NCBI RefSeq assembly: GCF_029814825.1
Contig: NZ_CP122379.1
Coordinates: forward strand, 1,178,001-1,242,000
Length of the DNA stretch: 64,000 nt
Direction: 5' to 3'
Source: Aequorivita marisscotiae
GTDB lineage: Bacteria > Bacteroidota > Bacteroidia > Flavobacteriales > Flavobacteriaceae
Positions 1-8,304 of this stretch are shown here, piece after piece (the stretch's first letter is position 1; each line of letters begins with the position of its first letter). Under the pieces are notes generated by a model, which worked only from the letters and a program-made list of their open reading frames with translations, was not told the DNA's origin and did not search any database. Made by a program: the position numbers and the translations under genes.

Positions 1-319
1 GAATATGTTCCAATTGTTCCGCAATTTCGTGGACTTCGTCCCAATGGAAATTTAATTTTTCCACTAAAAAAACTTCCCATAAACGATGTTTCCGTATTAC
101 GGAAGCAGCAATTTTTCTGCCTTTTTCAGTTAGTTGAGCACCTTTGTAGCGTTTGTAAATAAGCATTTTTTTCTCTGCCAATTTTTGCACCATGTCTGTC
201 ACTGAAGATGGCTTGGTTTCCATACTCTCAGCAATGGCGTTGGTGCTAATCTCTCCCGTGCTTTCCAATTCCAGATGGAATATTGCTTTTAAATAATTTT
301 CTTCAGCAAGTGTCATCAT
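1..319 (-). CDS. DtxR/MntR-family metal-dependent transcriptional regulator (C-terminus outside window)
   Basis: The first ~106 residues are visible, starting MMTLAEENYLKAIF at an ATG at 319. They form a winged helix-turn-helix (IAESMETKPSSVTDMVQKL, KRYKGAQLTEKGRKIA) followed by the dimerisation/metal-binding start VIRKHRLWEVFL and VHEIAEQLEH. By family comparison the His of RKHRL, the Glu four residues on, the His of VHE and the final E-H pair are metal ligands. The position that is Cys102 in DtxR is Glu here, which favours a Mn/Fe sensor of MntR type over a DtxR-like one, though the MntR-specific N-terminal Asp/Glu pair is not conserved. The gene is divergent from a TonB receptor, with a palindrome between them, so it probably represses that operon. 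The 3' end lies beyond the window. Confidence 0.9.
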   Translation of the reverse strand, partial: MMTLAEENYLKAIFHLELESTGEISTNAIAESMETKPSSVTDMVQKLAEKKMLIYKRYKGAQLTEKGRKIAASVIRKHRLWEVFLVEKLNFHWDEVHEIAEQLEHI

Positions 320-353
320 TAAATTTATATTTATGCAAAGATATATTTTTTTA

Positions 354-385
354 TCCTAAAATATAGTTTTAGTTTTGCCTAAAAT
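354..385. promoter_or_regulatory. Candidate operator of the DtxR-type regulator overlapping the TonB-receptor promoter
   Basis: Three alternating half-sites are visible: CTAAAA (356-361), TTTTAG (367-372) and CTAAAA (379-384), giving the perfect palindrome TTTTAG-N6-CTAAAA. A Bacteroidota-type -7 box TAGTTTTG (370-377) lies inside it, so a bound repressor would block transcription of the receptor, whose ATG is at 409. DtxR/MntR-family sites are typically TTAGG/CCTAA-type inverted repeats; the assignment here is inference from location and symmetry. Confidence 0.5.
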
Positions 386-408
386 ATTAATTACCCAAAG
401 CTAATTAT

Positions 409-2715
409 ATGAAATTTTTTCAATGTTTTTTTCTTTTTTCAGCAACCATAGTCTCGGCCCAAGTAAATAAATCTACAATTTCCGGAACAGTAACGACTCA
501 GGGCAATCCCATTCCTTTTGCACAGGTTTTTGTTAAAGGCGCTATGCAAGGTGCAAGTGCTGACGAGGATGGTAAGTATCAATTTTATTTAGACGAAGGC
601 ACGTTTACAATCGTAGCGCAATCGCAAGGATACACATCCGAAAGCAAAACTATTACTATAGAAAATAAGCAATTTGTATCTCTGAATTTTGAATTATCTG
701 AACGAAATGAAGAACTGGATCAAGTTGTAGTTACGGGTACACGTACTGCAAAACGCCGGGTAGATTCACCTGTAATTGTAAATTTAATTAACAGTGAAAC
801 TCTCGAAAAGGTAGTTGCCACAGATTTAGCCAATGGCCTGCGTTTTCAGCCAGGGCTACGCGTAGAAACCGATTGTCAGACATGTAATTACACGCAAATT
901 CGAATGAATGGATTACAGGGTGGCTACTCACAAATACTCATTAATGGCCGCTCCATTTTCAGTCCGTTAACCGGTTTATACGGCCTAGAACAAATTCCTG
1001 TAAATATGATTGAACGTATTGAAGTTGTTCGCGGTGGCGTTTCGGCACTCTACGGATCTAGTGCCATTGGCGGAACGGTAAACGTAATTACTAAAATTCC
1101 GAAACAAAATAATTATAGCTTAAGCAATACTTACGAAAGTATTGACGGTAAAGCGTATCAAAATGTAATTAACGGAAATGCCACAGTTGTAAACAAAGAT
1201 TACAATGCAGGAGCAAATTTTTTTGTAAGTAATAGAAATAGAACTGCTTATGATGCCAATGATGATAACTTTTCTGAATTGCCCGAATTAAAAAGCAATT
1301 CATTTGGAGTAAATGCTTTTTATCTTCCCAGTGAAAATTCAAAACTTGAGATGAGTATTAGCAGCCTAAACGAATATCGTTACGGCGGCGAAATGGTTGA
1401 CAAACCTGCATATCTAGCAAATCAATCGGAAGAGCGTACCCACAATGTTTTAATGGGAAGTTTAGATTATCAAATTAATTTTAATGAAGATAAAAGTTCG
1501 CTCATAGTGTATTATGGCGCTCAAAAAACAGATCGCGATCATTACACGGGAATAATACCTGATGATCAAGCGGAGCAACAAGCCTTTTTTGCGGCTCCAC
1601 CATACGGTGTATCCGAAGTTACAACGTATCAAGGTGGAGCGCAATACAACCACAAGATCAATAGCTTTTTAGGTGGAAAAACGGTGCTAACTGGGGGTCT
1701 GGAATACGTTTATGACGATGTTTTTGATCAAATTGAAACGTACAACTACCTAACAGATCAAACCACTAAAAATTTGGGTGCTTTTGTACAAAATGACTGG
1801 GACATTTTTAAAAATATTAATTTTCTTTCCGGGTTCCGAATAGACAAACACAACTTGGTAGATCACGCCATTTTTAGTCCGCGACTTTCACTTTTGTACA
1901 AATTAAAGGAAACTACACAATTTCGGCTTGGATGGGGTACAGGTTTTCGCGGGCCACAAGCGTTTGATACAGATTTGCACATAGCCTTTGCTGGCGGCGG
2001 AGTATCGCGAATTTCACTTGCTGAAGATTTATTTGAAGAGAAATCCAACAGTTTTACCGCTTCGGTAAATTACGATAAAGCTACCGAGCACTTTATAGCG
2101 GGCTTTACTGTTGAAGGATTTTACACACATTTAAAAGATGCGTTTTATCTTTTTCCGTTGGGGGAGGATGATTATGGTGAGCGTTTTGAAAAACGCAATG
2201 GTAATGGCGCTACCGTAAAAGGAATTACTTTGGAGGCGAGAGCCAATTACGACTATTTGCTAGAACTGGATGCCGGATTTACCATTCAATCTAGTTTGTT
2301 TAACGAGGCCGTTTTAAATATTGATAGCCTTCCGGCAAAACGCGAATTTTTACGAACTCCCAATAATTACGGATACGCAACACTAACGTACACTCCTACC
2401 AAAAAACTGAGCGCAACTGCCAATTTGGTGTACACGGGCACTATGGATATTCTTCACCTTGCTGGCCCAAATACGGGGCAGGCTATAAATGAATATTACG
2501 CAACTCCTAGTTTTACTGAATTGAGTTTGCGAATGGGTTACACTATTAATCTCTCAAAAATAAACACCGGACTTGAACTTTATGGAGGTGTAAAAAATAT
2601 AACCAATAGCTATCAAAATGATTTCGACTTCGGGAAAAATCGCGACAGTAATTATGTTTACGGACCGGGAGCACCGCGCACTGTTTTCGCGGGTTTAAAA
2701 ATTAAGTCTATCTAA
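409..2715 (+). CDS. TonB-dependent outer-membrane receptor with N-terminal carboxypeptidase-regulatory-like domain
   Basis: This 768-residue protein has a signal peptide (cleavage near VSAQ), a carboxypeptidase-regulatory-like beta-sandwich at about residues 22-100, a plug domain (TGTRTAKRRVDSPV... VRGGVSALYGSSAIGGTVNVIT) and a C-terminal 22-strand-type barrel. It would import a substrate across the outer membrane using TonB energy. The plug carries a CQTC pair just before the conserved QIRMNGLQGGYSQILINGR segment, which may bind a metal or form a disulfide. The divergent metal regulator and the thioredoxin gene one base downstream suggest a metal or metal-chelate ligand. The ligand itself cannot be read from sequence. 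Confidence 0.93.
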   Translation: MKFFQCFFLFSATIVSAQVNKSTISGTVTTQGNPIPFAQVFVKGAMQGASADEDGKYQFYLDEGTFTIVAQSQGYTSESKTITIENKQFVSLNFELSERNEELDQVVVTGTRTAKRRVDSPVIVNLINSETLEKVVATDLANGLRFQPGLRVETDCQTCNYTQIRMNGLQGGYSQILINGRSIFSPLTGLYGLEQIPVNMIERIEVVRGGVSALYGSSAIGGTVNVITKIPKQNNYSLSNTYESIDGKAYQNVINGNATVVNKDYNAGANFFVSNRNRTAYDANDDNFSELPELKSNSFGVNAFYLPSENSKLEMSISSLNEYRYGGEMVDKPAYLANQSEERTHNVLMGSLDYQINFNEDKSSLIVYYGAQKTDRDHYTGIIPDDQAEQQAFFAAPPYGVSEVTTYQGGAQYNHKINSFLGGKTVLTGGLEYVYDDVFDQIETYNYLTDQTTKNLGAFVQNDWDIFKNINFLSGFRIDKHNLVDHAIFSPRLSLLYKLKETTQFRLGWGTGFRGPQAFDTDLHIAFAGGGVSRISLAEDLFEEKSNSFTASVNYDKATEHFIAGFTVEGFYTHLKDAFYLFPLGEDDYGERFEKRNGNGATVKGITLEARANYDYLLELDAGFTIQSSLFNEAVLNIDSLPAKREFLRTPNNYGYATLTYTPTKKLSATANLVYTGTMDILHLAGPNTGQAINEYYATPSFTELSLRMGYTINLSKINTGLELYGGVKNITNSYQNDFDFGKNRDSNYVYGPGAPRTVFAGLKIKSI

Positions 2716-2716
2716 A

Positions 2717-3208
2717 ATGAAACGAATTTTTGTTTTGCTAATTTGTTTTTTGGTTTGGGCCAGTTCCGCTTCTTCGCAGGAGGAAGGAGCGGTAAACTGG
2801 CTTACTTTTGAACAATTGGAAGATTCGTTAAAAACAAATCCGAAAAAAGTGTTTATCGATTTTTATGCAGATTGGTGTGGCCCGTGTTTGCAAATGCAGC
2901 GCCATGTTTTTACCGATAAAAAAATAATTAAATTATTAAGTAAGCAGTATTACGCGGTAAAAATGAATGTAGAAAGTACCGATACCATTCAGTTTGGCAA
3001 TGATGTTTTTTTTAATGAACGGCAGAACCGCAGAAACCCCATTCATCAAATTCCATTGCTAATGGCGAGCAGAAAAAACAAACCATTTTCGTTACCAGCG
3101 CTCATTATTTTAGATGAAAAATTTAAGGCACAAGCCCGGTATTTTCAATATTTAAATGTGGAACAACTGTCAGAAATTTTAGAAAAAACTATATCTGAAA
3201 AACAATAA
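2717..3208 (+). CDS. Periplasmic thioredoxin-fold protein
   Basis: This 163-residue protein begins with a signal peptide (hydrophobic residues 4-16, probable cleavage after ASSASS) and carries the thioredoxin active site WCGPC at residues 53-57 in the context FYADWCGPCLQMQ. It should act as a thiol reductase or disulfide-handling protein in the periplasm. The start codon follows the TonB-receptor stop by one base, so the two are co-transcribed and probably functionally linked, for instance by reducing the CQTC pair in the receptor plug or a thiol-bound metal. The C-terminal half is less conserved and lacks features I recognise. Confidence 0.88.
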   Translation: MKRIFVLLICFLVWASSASSQEEGAVNWLTFEQLEDSLKTNPKKVFIDFYADWCGPCLQMQRHVFTDKKIIKLLSKQYYAVKMNVESTDTIQFGNDVFFNERQNRRNPIHQIPLLMASRKNKPFSLPALIILDEKFKAQARYFQYLNVEQLSEILEKTISEKQ

Positions 3209-3235
3209 CTACAAAATTGCGTGTCCTTTCAGAAT

Positions 3236-3964
3236 TTAAAATCCACGCTCTTTTTGAAGCTGCTCGTAGGCCTCCTGCACTTTATTGAACTTTTCTTCGC
3301 CTCCTTTTTGGTGTGCTTCGTCCATATGCTGTAGTTTGTCGGGGTGGTATTTTTTTACCATTGTGCGATAGGCGGCTTTTATTTCGGCATTCGTGGCTGT
3401 TTTGTCAATTTCCAAAATTTTGTAGGCGCTGTCCGGATTTTTAAAGAACATGGCTTTTATGCTTTCAAAGTCGCGAGCGTAAACGCCCAAGAAACCCGCA
3501 ATACGGTTTATTTCATTTACTTCGGCAGTAGAAACGCTTCCATCTGCATTTGCAATACTGAATAAAAAGTGAAGAATTTGCAACCTGCTTTCATAACGCG
3601 TTCTTTGGCGCAAAAGGCTACAAATGCTTTGTGCAGATATTTCACGCTTTTTAATTACTTCGTTAAAAACCTTAAAAGTTGCATTAGCCCGCTCCCGGCC
3701 GTAAGCTTGCACAAAATACTGCCTAACGTAATCCAATTCGGTTTGGCTAACCTGCCCATCGGCCTTTATAACTAAAGAAGCCAATGATAGTAAGTTTAGC
3801 TCAAAATCTGCCGGGGTAACTTGTCGTGACGAACCAAATGATGTTTGAAAAGTCTTGCCTTTTACACTTAGGTTATCTAATAGGCTTCCAATTATAAATC
3901 CTGCCACAGCACCGGGGAAGCGATATAAAAAATAACCTAGTACGGCTAATAACCAACGAATCAT
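3236..3964 (-). CDS. TerB-like/DnaJ-domain protein (DjlA-type co-chaperone)
   Basis: The start at 3964 (MIRWLLAVLGYFLYRFPG) is preferred over an upstream ATG at 4018 because it opens directly with a membrane segment, as in DjlA. After the N-terminal transmembrane/glycine segment comes an all-helical TerB-like domain (LASLVIKADGQVSQTELDYVR ... IANADGSVSTAEVNEI, two acidic metal-binding-like loops), and then a C-terminal J domain (YKILEIDKTATNAEIKAAYR) with the HPD tripeptide in KKYHPDKL. It probably recruits DnaK to the inner membrane. It is convergent with the thioredoxin gene. Confidence 0.85.
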   Translation of the reverse strand: MIRWLLAVLGYFLYRFPGAVAGFIIGSLLDNLSVKGKTFQTSFGSSRQVTPADFELNLLSLASLVIKADGQVSQTELDYVRQYFVQAYGRERANATFKVFNEVIKKREISAQSICSLLRQRTRYESRLQILHFLFSIANADGSVSTAEVNEINRIAGFLGVYARDFESIKAMFFKNPDSAYKILEIDKTATNAEIKAAYRTMVKKYHPDKLQHMDEAHQKGGEEKFNKVQEAYEQLQKERGF

Positions 3965-4179
3965 AAATTGTAATTTTTCTTTTAAAACGGCGACAAAGGT
4001 AACTATTAAAAGCTCCAAATCTCAAAATTCAAATACCAAATAATTTTGAAAAACTAAATTACAAACAACAATATTTAAACTAATTGCTTTTAATTATTGT
4101 GCCATTTATGTACTATTTTTTTAAAATTTGATGTTTGGGATTTGGGGTTTATTTGAAAACATTTCGTTTTCAAATTTTG

Positions 4180-4187
4180 TATCTTTG
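4180..4187 (+). promoter_or_regulatory. Bacteroidota -7 promoter element TATCTTTG before the bacilliredoxin gene
   Basis: TATCTTTG fits the family consensus TAnnTTTG exactly and lies 35 bases before the ATG at 4223. A clear -33 TTG at the usual spacing is not visible; the nearest TTTG (4152-4155) is 24 bases upstream. Confidence 0.5.
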
Positions 4188-4222
4188 CAGTCAATTTTTA
4201 ATACACTTTAAATAGAAATAAT

Positions 4223-4633
4223 ATGTATCCACCAGAATTAATAAAACCAATGCGCGAAGACCTTACAAAAGTAGGTTTTTCTGAATTACATACCGCAGCC
4301 GATGTAGAAACGGCTTTAGAAAAAGAAGGAACAACCTTGGTAGTGGTAAACTCGGTTTGCGGTTGCGCAGCTGCCAATGCACGTCCGGGAGCAGCCATGT
4401 CTATCCAAAACGATAAAAAACCTGACCACTTGGTAACGGTTTTTGCCGGAGTAGATCGTGAGGCCGTAGATGCGGCAAGAGCAAATATGGTTCCGTTCCC
4501 ACCAAGTTCACCATCAATGGCTTTGTTTAAAAACGGCGAATTGGTACATATGTTAGAGCGTCACCATATTGAAGGCCGCCCTGCACAAATGATTGCTGAA
4601 AACCTAAAAGGAGCATACAACGAATATTGCTAA
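4223..4633 (+). CDS. Bacilliredoxin, BrxA/BrxB (YphP/YqiW) family
   Basis: The 136-residue protein is close to full family length and has the characteristic CGC redox motif at residues 46-48 (VVNSVCGCAAANARPG), together with the conserved MYPPELIKPMREDL start and FPPSSPSMALFKNGELVHMLERHHIEGR block. Family members debacillithiolate or otherwise reduce mixed disulfides of cytosolic proteins. Homologs are widespread in Bacteroidota. It has its own promoter and is followed after six bases by a small membrane protein. Confidence 0.93.
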   Translation: MYPPELIKPMREDLTKVGFSELHTAADVETALEKEGTTLVVVNSVCGCAAANARPGAAMSIQNDKKPDHLVTVFAGVDREAVDAARANMVPFPPSSPSMALFKNGELVHMLERHHIEGRPAQMIAENLKGAYNEYC

Positions 4634-4639
4634 AACGCA

Positions 4640-4885
4640 GTGATACAGCTCAACAAACCACTAACTATTGTTATAGGTGTTTTAGCTTTCGGGGCCATTA
4701 TTTATAATTTTTACGACGCTCCACAAGTTTCCCATTTATTGGGAAAGGAAGTTAATAATTGGCTTTACCGTGCGTTTTGGGTTGTGGTAATTGCGATATG
4801 CGTTTATAATTTTATCCAGATTGACCGAAATACACTTAAGAATAAATCGAAATCTAAACGGAATTCGAAACAAGGAAAATCTTAA
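4640..4885 (+). CDS. Small membrane protein of unknown function
   Basis: The 81-residue frame begins with GTG six bases after the bacilliredoxin stop. It shows two hydrophobic helices (about residues 8-24 and 42-60) and a strongly basic, lysine/serine-rich tail (KNKSKSKRNSKQGKS), which suggests an inner-membrane protein with a cytosolic tail. I do not recognise the family. Position and codon use support translation as the second gene of the operon; a terminator follows immediately. Confidence 0.6.
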   Translation: MIQLNKPLTIVIGVLAFGAIIYNFYDAPQVSHLLGKEVNNWLYRAFWVVVIAICVYNFIQIDRNTLKNKSKSKRNSKQGKS

Positions 4886-4911
4886 AATCAGCAACTGAAA
4901 TTTGCAAATGG

Positions 4912-4941
4912 AAAAACCGTCTTTTTTAGGGCGGTTTTCTT
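4912..4941 (+). terminator. Intrinsic terminator of the bacilliredoxin operon
   Basis: AAAACCGTC (4913-4921) pairs with GGCGGTTTT (4930-4938) across an 8-base T-rich loop, with one G-U pair, and ends in a T-rich tail. Confidence 0.75.
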
Positions 4942-4955
4942 ACTTTTGAACACAA

Positions 4956-5699
4956 ATGAAAGCACTCTTAAAACTTATAAGCTATCCCTTTTCAGTATTG
5001 TTTTACCTATTTTTTGGGATAACCATATTGGTTTTTCATCCATTGCAATGGGCTGCGTTTAATTGGTTCGGGTACAGCGCCCATAAAAAAATGGTCGATG
5101 CTTTTAATTGGACACTTTTGCGATGTTTAAATGTTGTGGGAACAACTTTCAGTATAAAAATAGATAAAAATATTCCCGAAAACGTACCACTTATAATTGT
5201 TTCCAATCATCAGAGTATGTGGGATATTTCGCCCATAAGCTGGTATTTGCGAAAATATCATCCCAAGTTTATTTCGAAAGTTGAATTGGGCAAGGGAATT
5301 CCGTCCATATCTTTTAACCTGCGCCATGGCGGTTCAATTTTAATAGATAGAAAAAACCCACGACAAGCCATTGTTGAAATGGTGAAGTTTTCAAAATATC
5401 TTCAAACGCACAACCGCAGCGGCGTTATTTTTCCGGAAGGAACACGGAGTAAAACTGGAGCGCCAAAACCTTTTAGAAGAACCGGTTTACAAACGCTTTT
5501 CAAAAAAATTCCGGATGGGTATGTTGTGCCGGTAACCATAAATAATTCGTGGAAATTACAACGGAATGGAATGTTTCCGATACAAATGGGCGTTTGCTTA
5601 GAATTAATTGCACATCCCGCCATTAAAATTTCAGATTTTGAAGTGGAAGAATTAATTGATAATGTAGAAAAAACGGTTATTTCAAAAATACACGAATAA
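4956..5699 (+). CDS. plsC: 1-acyl-sn-glycerol-3-phosphate acyltransferase (PlsC family)
   Basis: The 247-residue protein carries acyltransferase block I NHQSMWD at residues 84-90 (NHx4D), block II near GGSILIDRKN and block III FPEGTRSKTG, following one or two N-terminal membrane helices. It should acylate lysophosphatidate to phosphatidate at the inner membrane. A TACTTTTG sequence (4941-4948) directly upstream fits a -7 box, implying a very short leader. The stop overlaps the next start codon (TAATG), so translation of the HD-domain gene is probably coupled. A second PlsC-like gene lies at 53.4 kb, so substrate preference is uncertain. Confidence 0.9.
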   Translation: MKALLKLISYPFSVLFYLFFGITILVFHPLQWAAFNWFGYSAHKKMVDAFNWTLLRCLNVVGTTFSIKIDKNIPENVPLIIVSNHQSMWDISPISWYLRKYHPKFISKVELGKGIPSISFNLRHGGSILIDRKNPRQAIVEMVKFSKYLQTHNRSGVIFPEGTRSKTGAPKPFRRTGLQTLFKKIPDGYVVPVTINNSWKLQRNGMFPIQMGVCLELIAHPAIKISDFEVEELIDNVEKTVISKIHE

Positions 5700-6361
5700 T
5701 GATTTCAGTTACTTTTGAAGAATTAATTCAGAATACAATTGCTTTTGTAAAAGATGAATTAAAAAATGCCGAAGGCGGCCACGATTGGTTTCATGTGGAA
5801 CGGGTTTATAAAAACGCGCTCCTAATTTCCGAAGGTGAAAATGTGAATAAAACAGTTGTTGCTCTTGGAGCTTTACTTCACGATATAGCCGATTCAAAAT
5901 TTCACAGTGGCGACGAAACGGTTGGTCCTAAAAAGGCACGACAATTTTTAAAATTTCAAAATGTTTCTGAAGAAATTATAGCCCACGTTGTAAAAATTAT
6001 TGAAAATATTTCGTTTAAAGGCGGCAACAGAACTCAAAGTTTTAGCTCAAAAGAATTAGATGTCGTGCAAGATGCAGATAGGTTAGATGCGTTGGGAGCT
6101 ATTGGCATTGCGCGCACTTTTAATTTCGGCGGATTTAAAAACAGAAAACTTTACGACCCCGAAATTAAACCGAATTTAAAAATGACTCCATCTGAATACA
6201 AAGCGTCAAGCGCACCTACTATTAATCATTTTTATGAAAAATTGCTGCTTTTAAAAGATCGAATGAATACCGAAACCGGAAAGAAAATTGCCGCCCAAAG
6301 ACATGATTTTATGGAAGCGTTTTTACAACAATTTTATGCCGAATGGAATGGCACAAGGTAG
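5699..6361 (+). CDS. HD-domain phosphohydrolase
   Basis: The 220-residue protein has the metal-binding set of the HD superfamily: an N-terminal HDWFHVERV, the HD doublet in ALLHDIADSKF, a further His in EEIIAHVVKIIENISF, and VVQDADRLDALGAIGIARTF with the distal Asp. This arrangement matches the bacterial YedJ-type hydrolases. The substrate is unknown, probably a nucleotide or phosphorylated metabolite. It overlaps the plsC stop by one base and is likely co-transcribed with it. Confidence 0.87.
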   Translation: MISVTFEELIQNTIAFVKDELKNAEGGHDWFHVERVYKNALLISEGENVNKTVVALGALLHDIADSKFHSGDETVGPKKARQFLKFQNVSEEIIAHVVKIIENISFKGGNRTQSFSSKELDVVQDADRLDALGAIGIARTFNFGGFKNRKLYDPEIKPNLKMTPSEYKASSAPTINHFYEKLLLLKDRMNTETGKKIAAQRHDFMEAFLQQFYAEWNGTR

Positions 6362-6398
6362 AATTTTGCATCTGCGAACCGAACCGCAGGATTTAAAA

Positions 6399-7469
6399 CT
6401 AAAACAACGTAGTCTGTGGATTTTTAAGCTGCAGAAAATGCGATGTATCTAAAGGCGCTGCTACCCTATTATTTAAATACCGTTTTTTAGCAATGGCCAT
6501 CGTGTTTTTAATTTGCTCGCTAATGGTGCCTTCGCCTTTTATTCGTCTTCCCCAATTGCTATCGTTGAGGTTTCCGCCGTGGCATTCGGCTATTTGATTT
6601 AAAATTCGCTCCGCTTTATCGGGAATGGTTTTATGCGCCCAATCTGTAAAGATTTCAGCAATCTGTCCGTTTAGGCGAACAATGGTGTAGCTAACATCCT
6701 TTGCTCCGAGCTCTGCAACTTTTTTTACTAAAGGAAGAATTTCGTGGCTGTTTAACGATGGAATTATTGGCGCCATCATTACCCGAACGGGAATGCCATT
6801 GGCCGAAAGTATCTCCACAGTTTTAAGGCGTTGCTTTATGCTTGCAGTTCGAGGTTCTAACAATCTGCGCGTATCTTCAGAAAGCGAAGTAATGGAAAGA
6901 TTTACCGAAATTATGTTCAGTTTAGCCATTTCTTTTAAAATATCCAGATCGCGAAGTATCAATGAATTTTTAGTGATAATGCCGGTTGGGTGTTTCCACT
7001 TCAACATTACTTCCAAACATTTTCGGGTTATTTCCATTTTGCGCTCCAAAGGTTGGTAGCAATCTGTATTTCCTGAAAATACAATTGTTTCGCCCTGCCA
7101 ATTTTTTGAAGTGATTTTTTCCTCTAAAAGTTGGGGTGCATTTCTTTTAAAAAGAATTTTCCGTTCAAAATCCAAGCCCGCGCCGTACCCCCAATATTCG
7201 TGACTATTTCGGGCGTAGCAATACACGCAACCGTGCTCGCATCCTTGATAGGGATTTGCCGAAAAACCCATTCCAACGTCTGGGCTATTTACTTTGTTTA
7301 CAAAGGTTTTGGGGAAAATTTCAATGTACTTTGTTTTGTTTTTATCTGCTTCTTCGCCTTCCGCTTCACAGAAGTTTAAATACTCATTCAGCACTTCGTG
7401 TTGGTTTTCGGAGAAACGATTGTGAACATTTTTTTGGGCGCCACGACCTTTTAAAATAGTATCAGACAT
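6399..7469 (-). CDS. Radical SAM protein, PA0069/spore-photoproduct-lyase-like family
   Basis: The 356-residue protein has a CxxxCxxC iron-sulfur motif at residues 77-84 (GCEHGCVYCYARNSHEYWG) and the radical SAM partial barrel (VFSGNTDCYQPLERK, ITKNSLILRDLDIL, VSLSITSLSEDTRRLLEPR). The YARNSH sequence and overall length match the PA0069 family, a relative of spore photoproduct lyase that is widespread but of undetermined function. The gene is monocistronic and convergent with the HD hydrolase gene. Confidence 0.9.
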   Translation of the reverse strand: MSDTILKGRGAQKNVHNRFSENQHEVLNEYLNFCEAEGEEADKNKTKYIEIFPKTFVNKVNSPDVGMGFSANPYQGCEHGCVYCYARNSHEYWGYGAGLDFERKILFKRNAPQLLEEKITSKNWQGETIVFSGNTDCYQPLERKMEITRKCLEVMLKWKHPTGIITKNSLILRDLDILKEMAKLNIISVNLSITSLSEDTRRLLEPRTASIKQRLKTVEILSANGIPVRVMMAPIIPSLNSHEILPLVKKVAELGAKDVSYTIVRLNGQIAEIFTDWAHKTIPDKAERILNQIAECHGGNLNDSNWGRRIKGEGTISEQIKNTMAIAKKRYLNNRVAAPLDTSHFLQLKNPQTTLF

Positions 7470-7565
7470 AAAAACGTTGAAGAATTTAAACCTTCAAAGA
7501 TATTTATTATTTGGAAATATTCCTAATTAAATGGGATTTATTCCTACAATTAATATTAGATTGGA

Positions 7566-7593
7566 ATAAAAAAAGGGTCAATAAAGACCCTTT
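7566..7593 (-). terminator. Intrinsic terminator of the hsp20 gene
   Basis: A perfect 8-bp stem, AAAGGGTC (7572-7579) with GACCCTTT (7586-7593) and a 6-base loop, is followed on the minus strand by seven T residues. Confidence 0.85.
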
Positions 7594-7612
7594 AATACAG
7601 TTAAAAACTCCT

Positions 7613-8095
7613 TTAAGAAATTTGGATATTGCGAGGCGGTTTTTGTTTTGCTTCCTCTTTTTTTGGAAGATGGATTCGTAAAACTCCCTCGTTATAAGTA
7701 GCTTTAATTTTCCCGTCTTCCACGGTTTCAGGAAGGGTAAAACTTCGTTTAAAGGAGGAGTAACCAAATTCCTTTCGAGTGTAATTCTCCTTGGTCTCTT
7801 CGTTATTTTCTTCCACCTCGGTTGCAATAGAAAGTACTTGGTTTTCCAGATTTATATTAAAATCAGATTTTTTTAGACCCGGAACTGCCATTTCCACAAA
7901 ATACGCATCGGCGGTTTCCTTAATATTTACTTTAGGAAGACTCATTCCGGTATTGAAATTTTGCGAAAAGGTGGAAGATAATTCCCTGTTAAAAATATCG
8001 TCTATCCAAGAGGACCAAGTAGGGAGGTAGCTGGAACTATTATTGGTTGTTCTAGTTAAACCTCCATTTTTAGGAACATTCATTACTGTGCTCAT
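7613..8095 (-). CDS. Small heat-shock protein, Hsp20/alpha-crystallin family
   Basis: The 160-residue protein has a variable N-terminal arm, a central alpha-crystallin domain (VNIKETADAYFVEMAVPGLKK through TYNEGVLRIHLPK) and a C-terminal extension with the IQI motif used in oligomer assembly. It should act as an ATP-independent holdase. Upstream on the minus strand lies a sigma-54-like -24/-12 element with an inverted repeat about 90 bases further upstream, suggesting activator-dependent heat induction. Confidence 0.95.
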   Translation of the reverse strand: MSTVMNVPKNGGLTRTTNNSSSYLPTWSSWIDDIFNRELSSTFSQNFNTGMSLPKVNIKETADAYFVEMAVPGLKKSDFNINLENQVLSIATEVEENNEETKENYTRKEFGYSSFKRSFTLPETVEDGKIKATYNEGVLRIHLPKKEEAKQKPPRNIQIS

Positions 8096-8133
8096 AATAA
8101 TTAAGATTTAAGTTAAACTTTTTAACGATAACG

Positions 8134-8150
8134 GAACAAAAAAAATACCA
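8134..8150 (-). promoter_or_regulatory. Sigma-54-like -24/-12 promoter of hsp20
   Basis: On the minus strand the sequence TTGGTATTTTTTTTGTTC places GG (8149-8148) and GT (8137-8136) exactly 10 bases apart, the spacing of the TGGCAC-N5-TTGC sigma-54 consensus, with GT replacing GC. The predicted start point leaves a leader of about 29 bases before the ATG at 8095. Confidence 0.45.
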
Positions 8151-8235
8151 AACTGAAAGATATTTTGATTTAAAGAAATTTTTAAAAATTTTTAAGAAAA
8201 TTATCAAAAGACTTTCAGAGTTATTGTACTTATAG

Positions 8236-8262
8236 TGTCATTTTGACATTTTTAAAATGACA
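8236..8262. promoter_or_regulatory. Inverted repeat upstream of hsp20, candidate activator site
   Basis: TGTCATTTT (8236-8244) is mirrored by AAAATGACA (8254-8262); inside it TGTCA-TTT-TGACA (8236-8248) is also palindromic. The site is about 90 bases upstream of the sigma-54-like element, a usual distance for an enhancer-binding protein. The remaining bases between 8096 and 8304 are AT-rich and show nothing else. Confidence 0.45.
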
Positions 8263-8304
8263 AATTTTCAAATTTTTTCCGATTGGCTATTAAACTAAAT
8301 GTTT

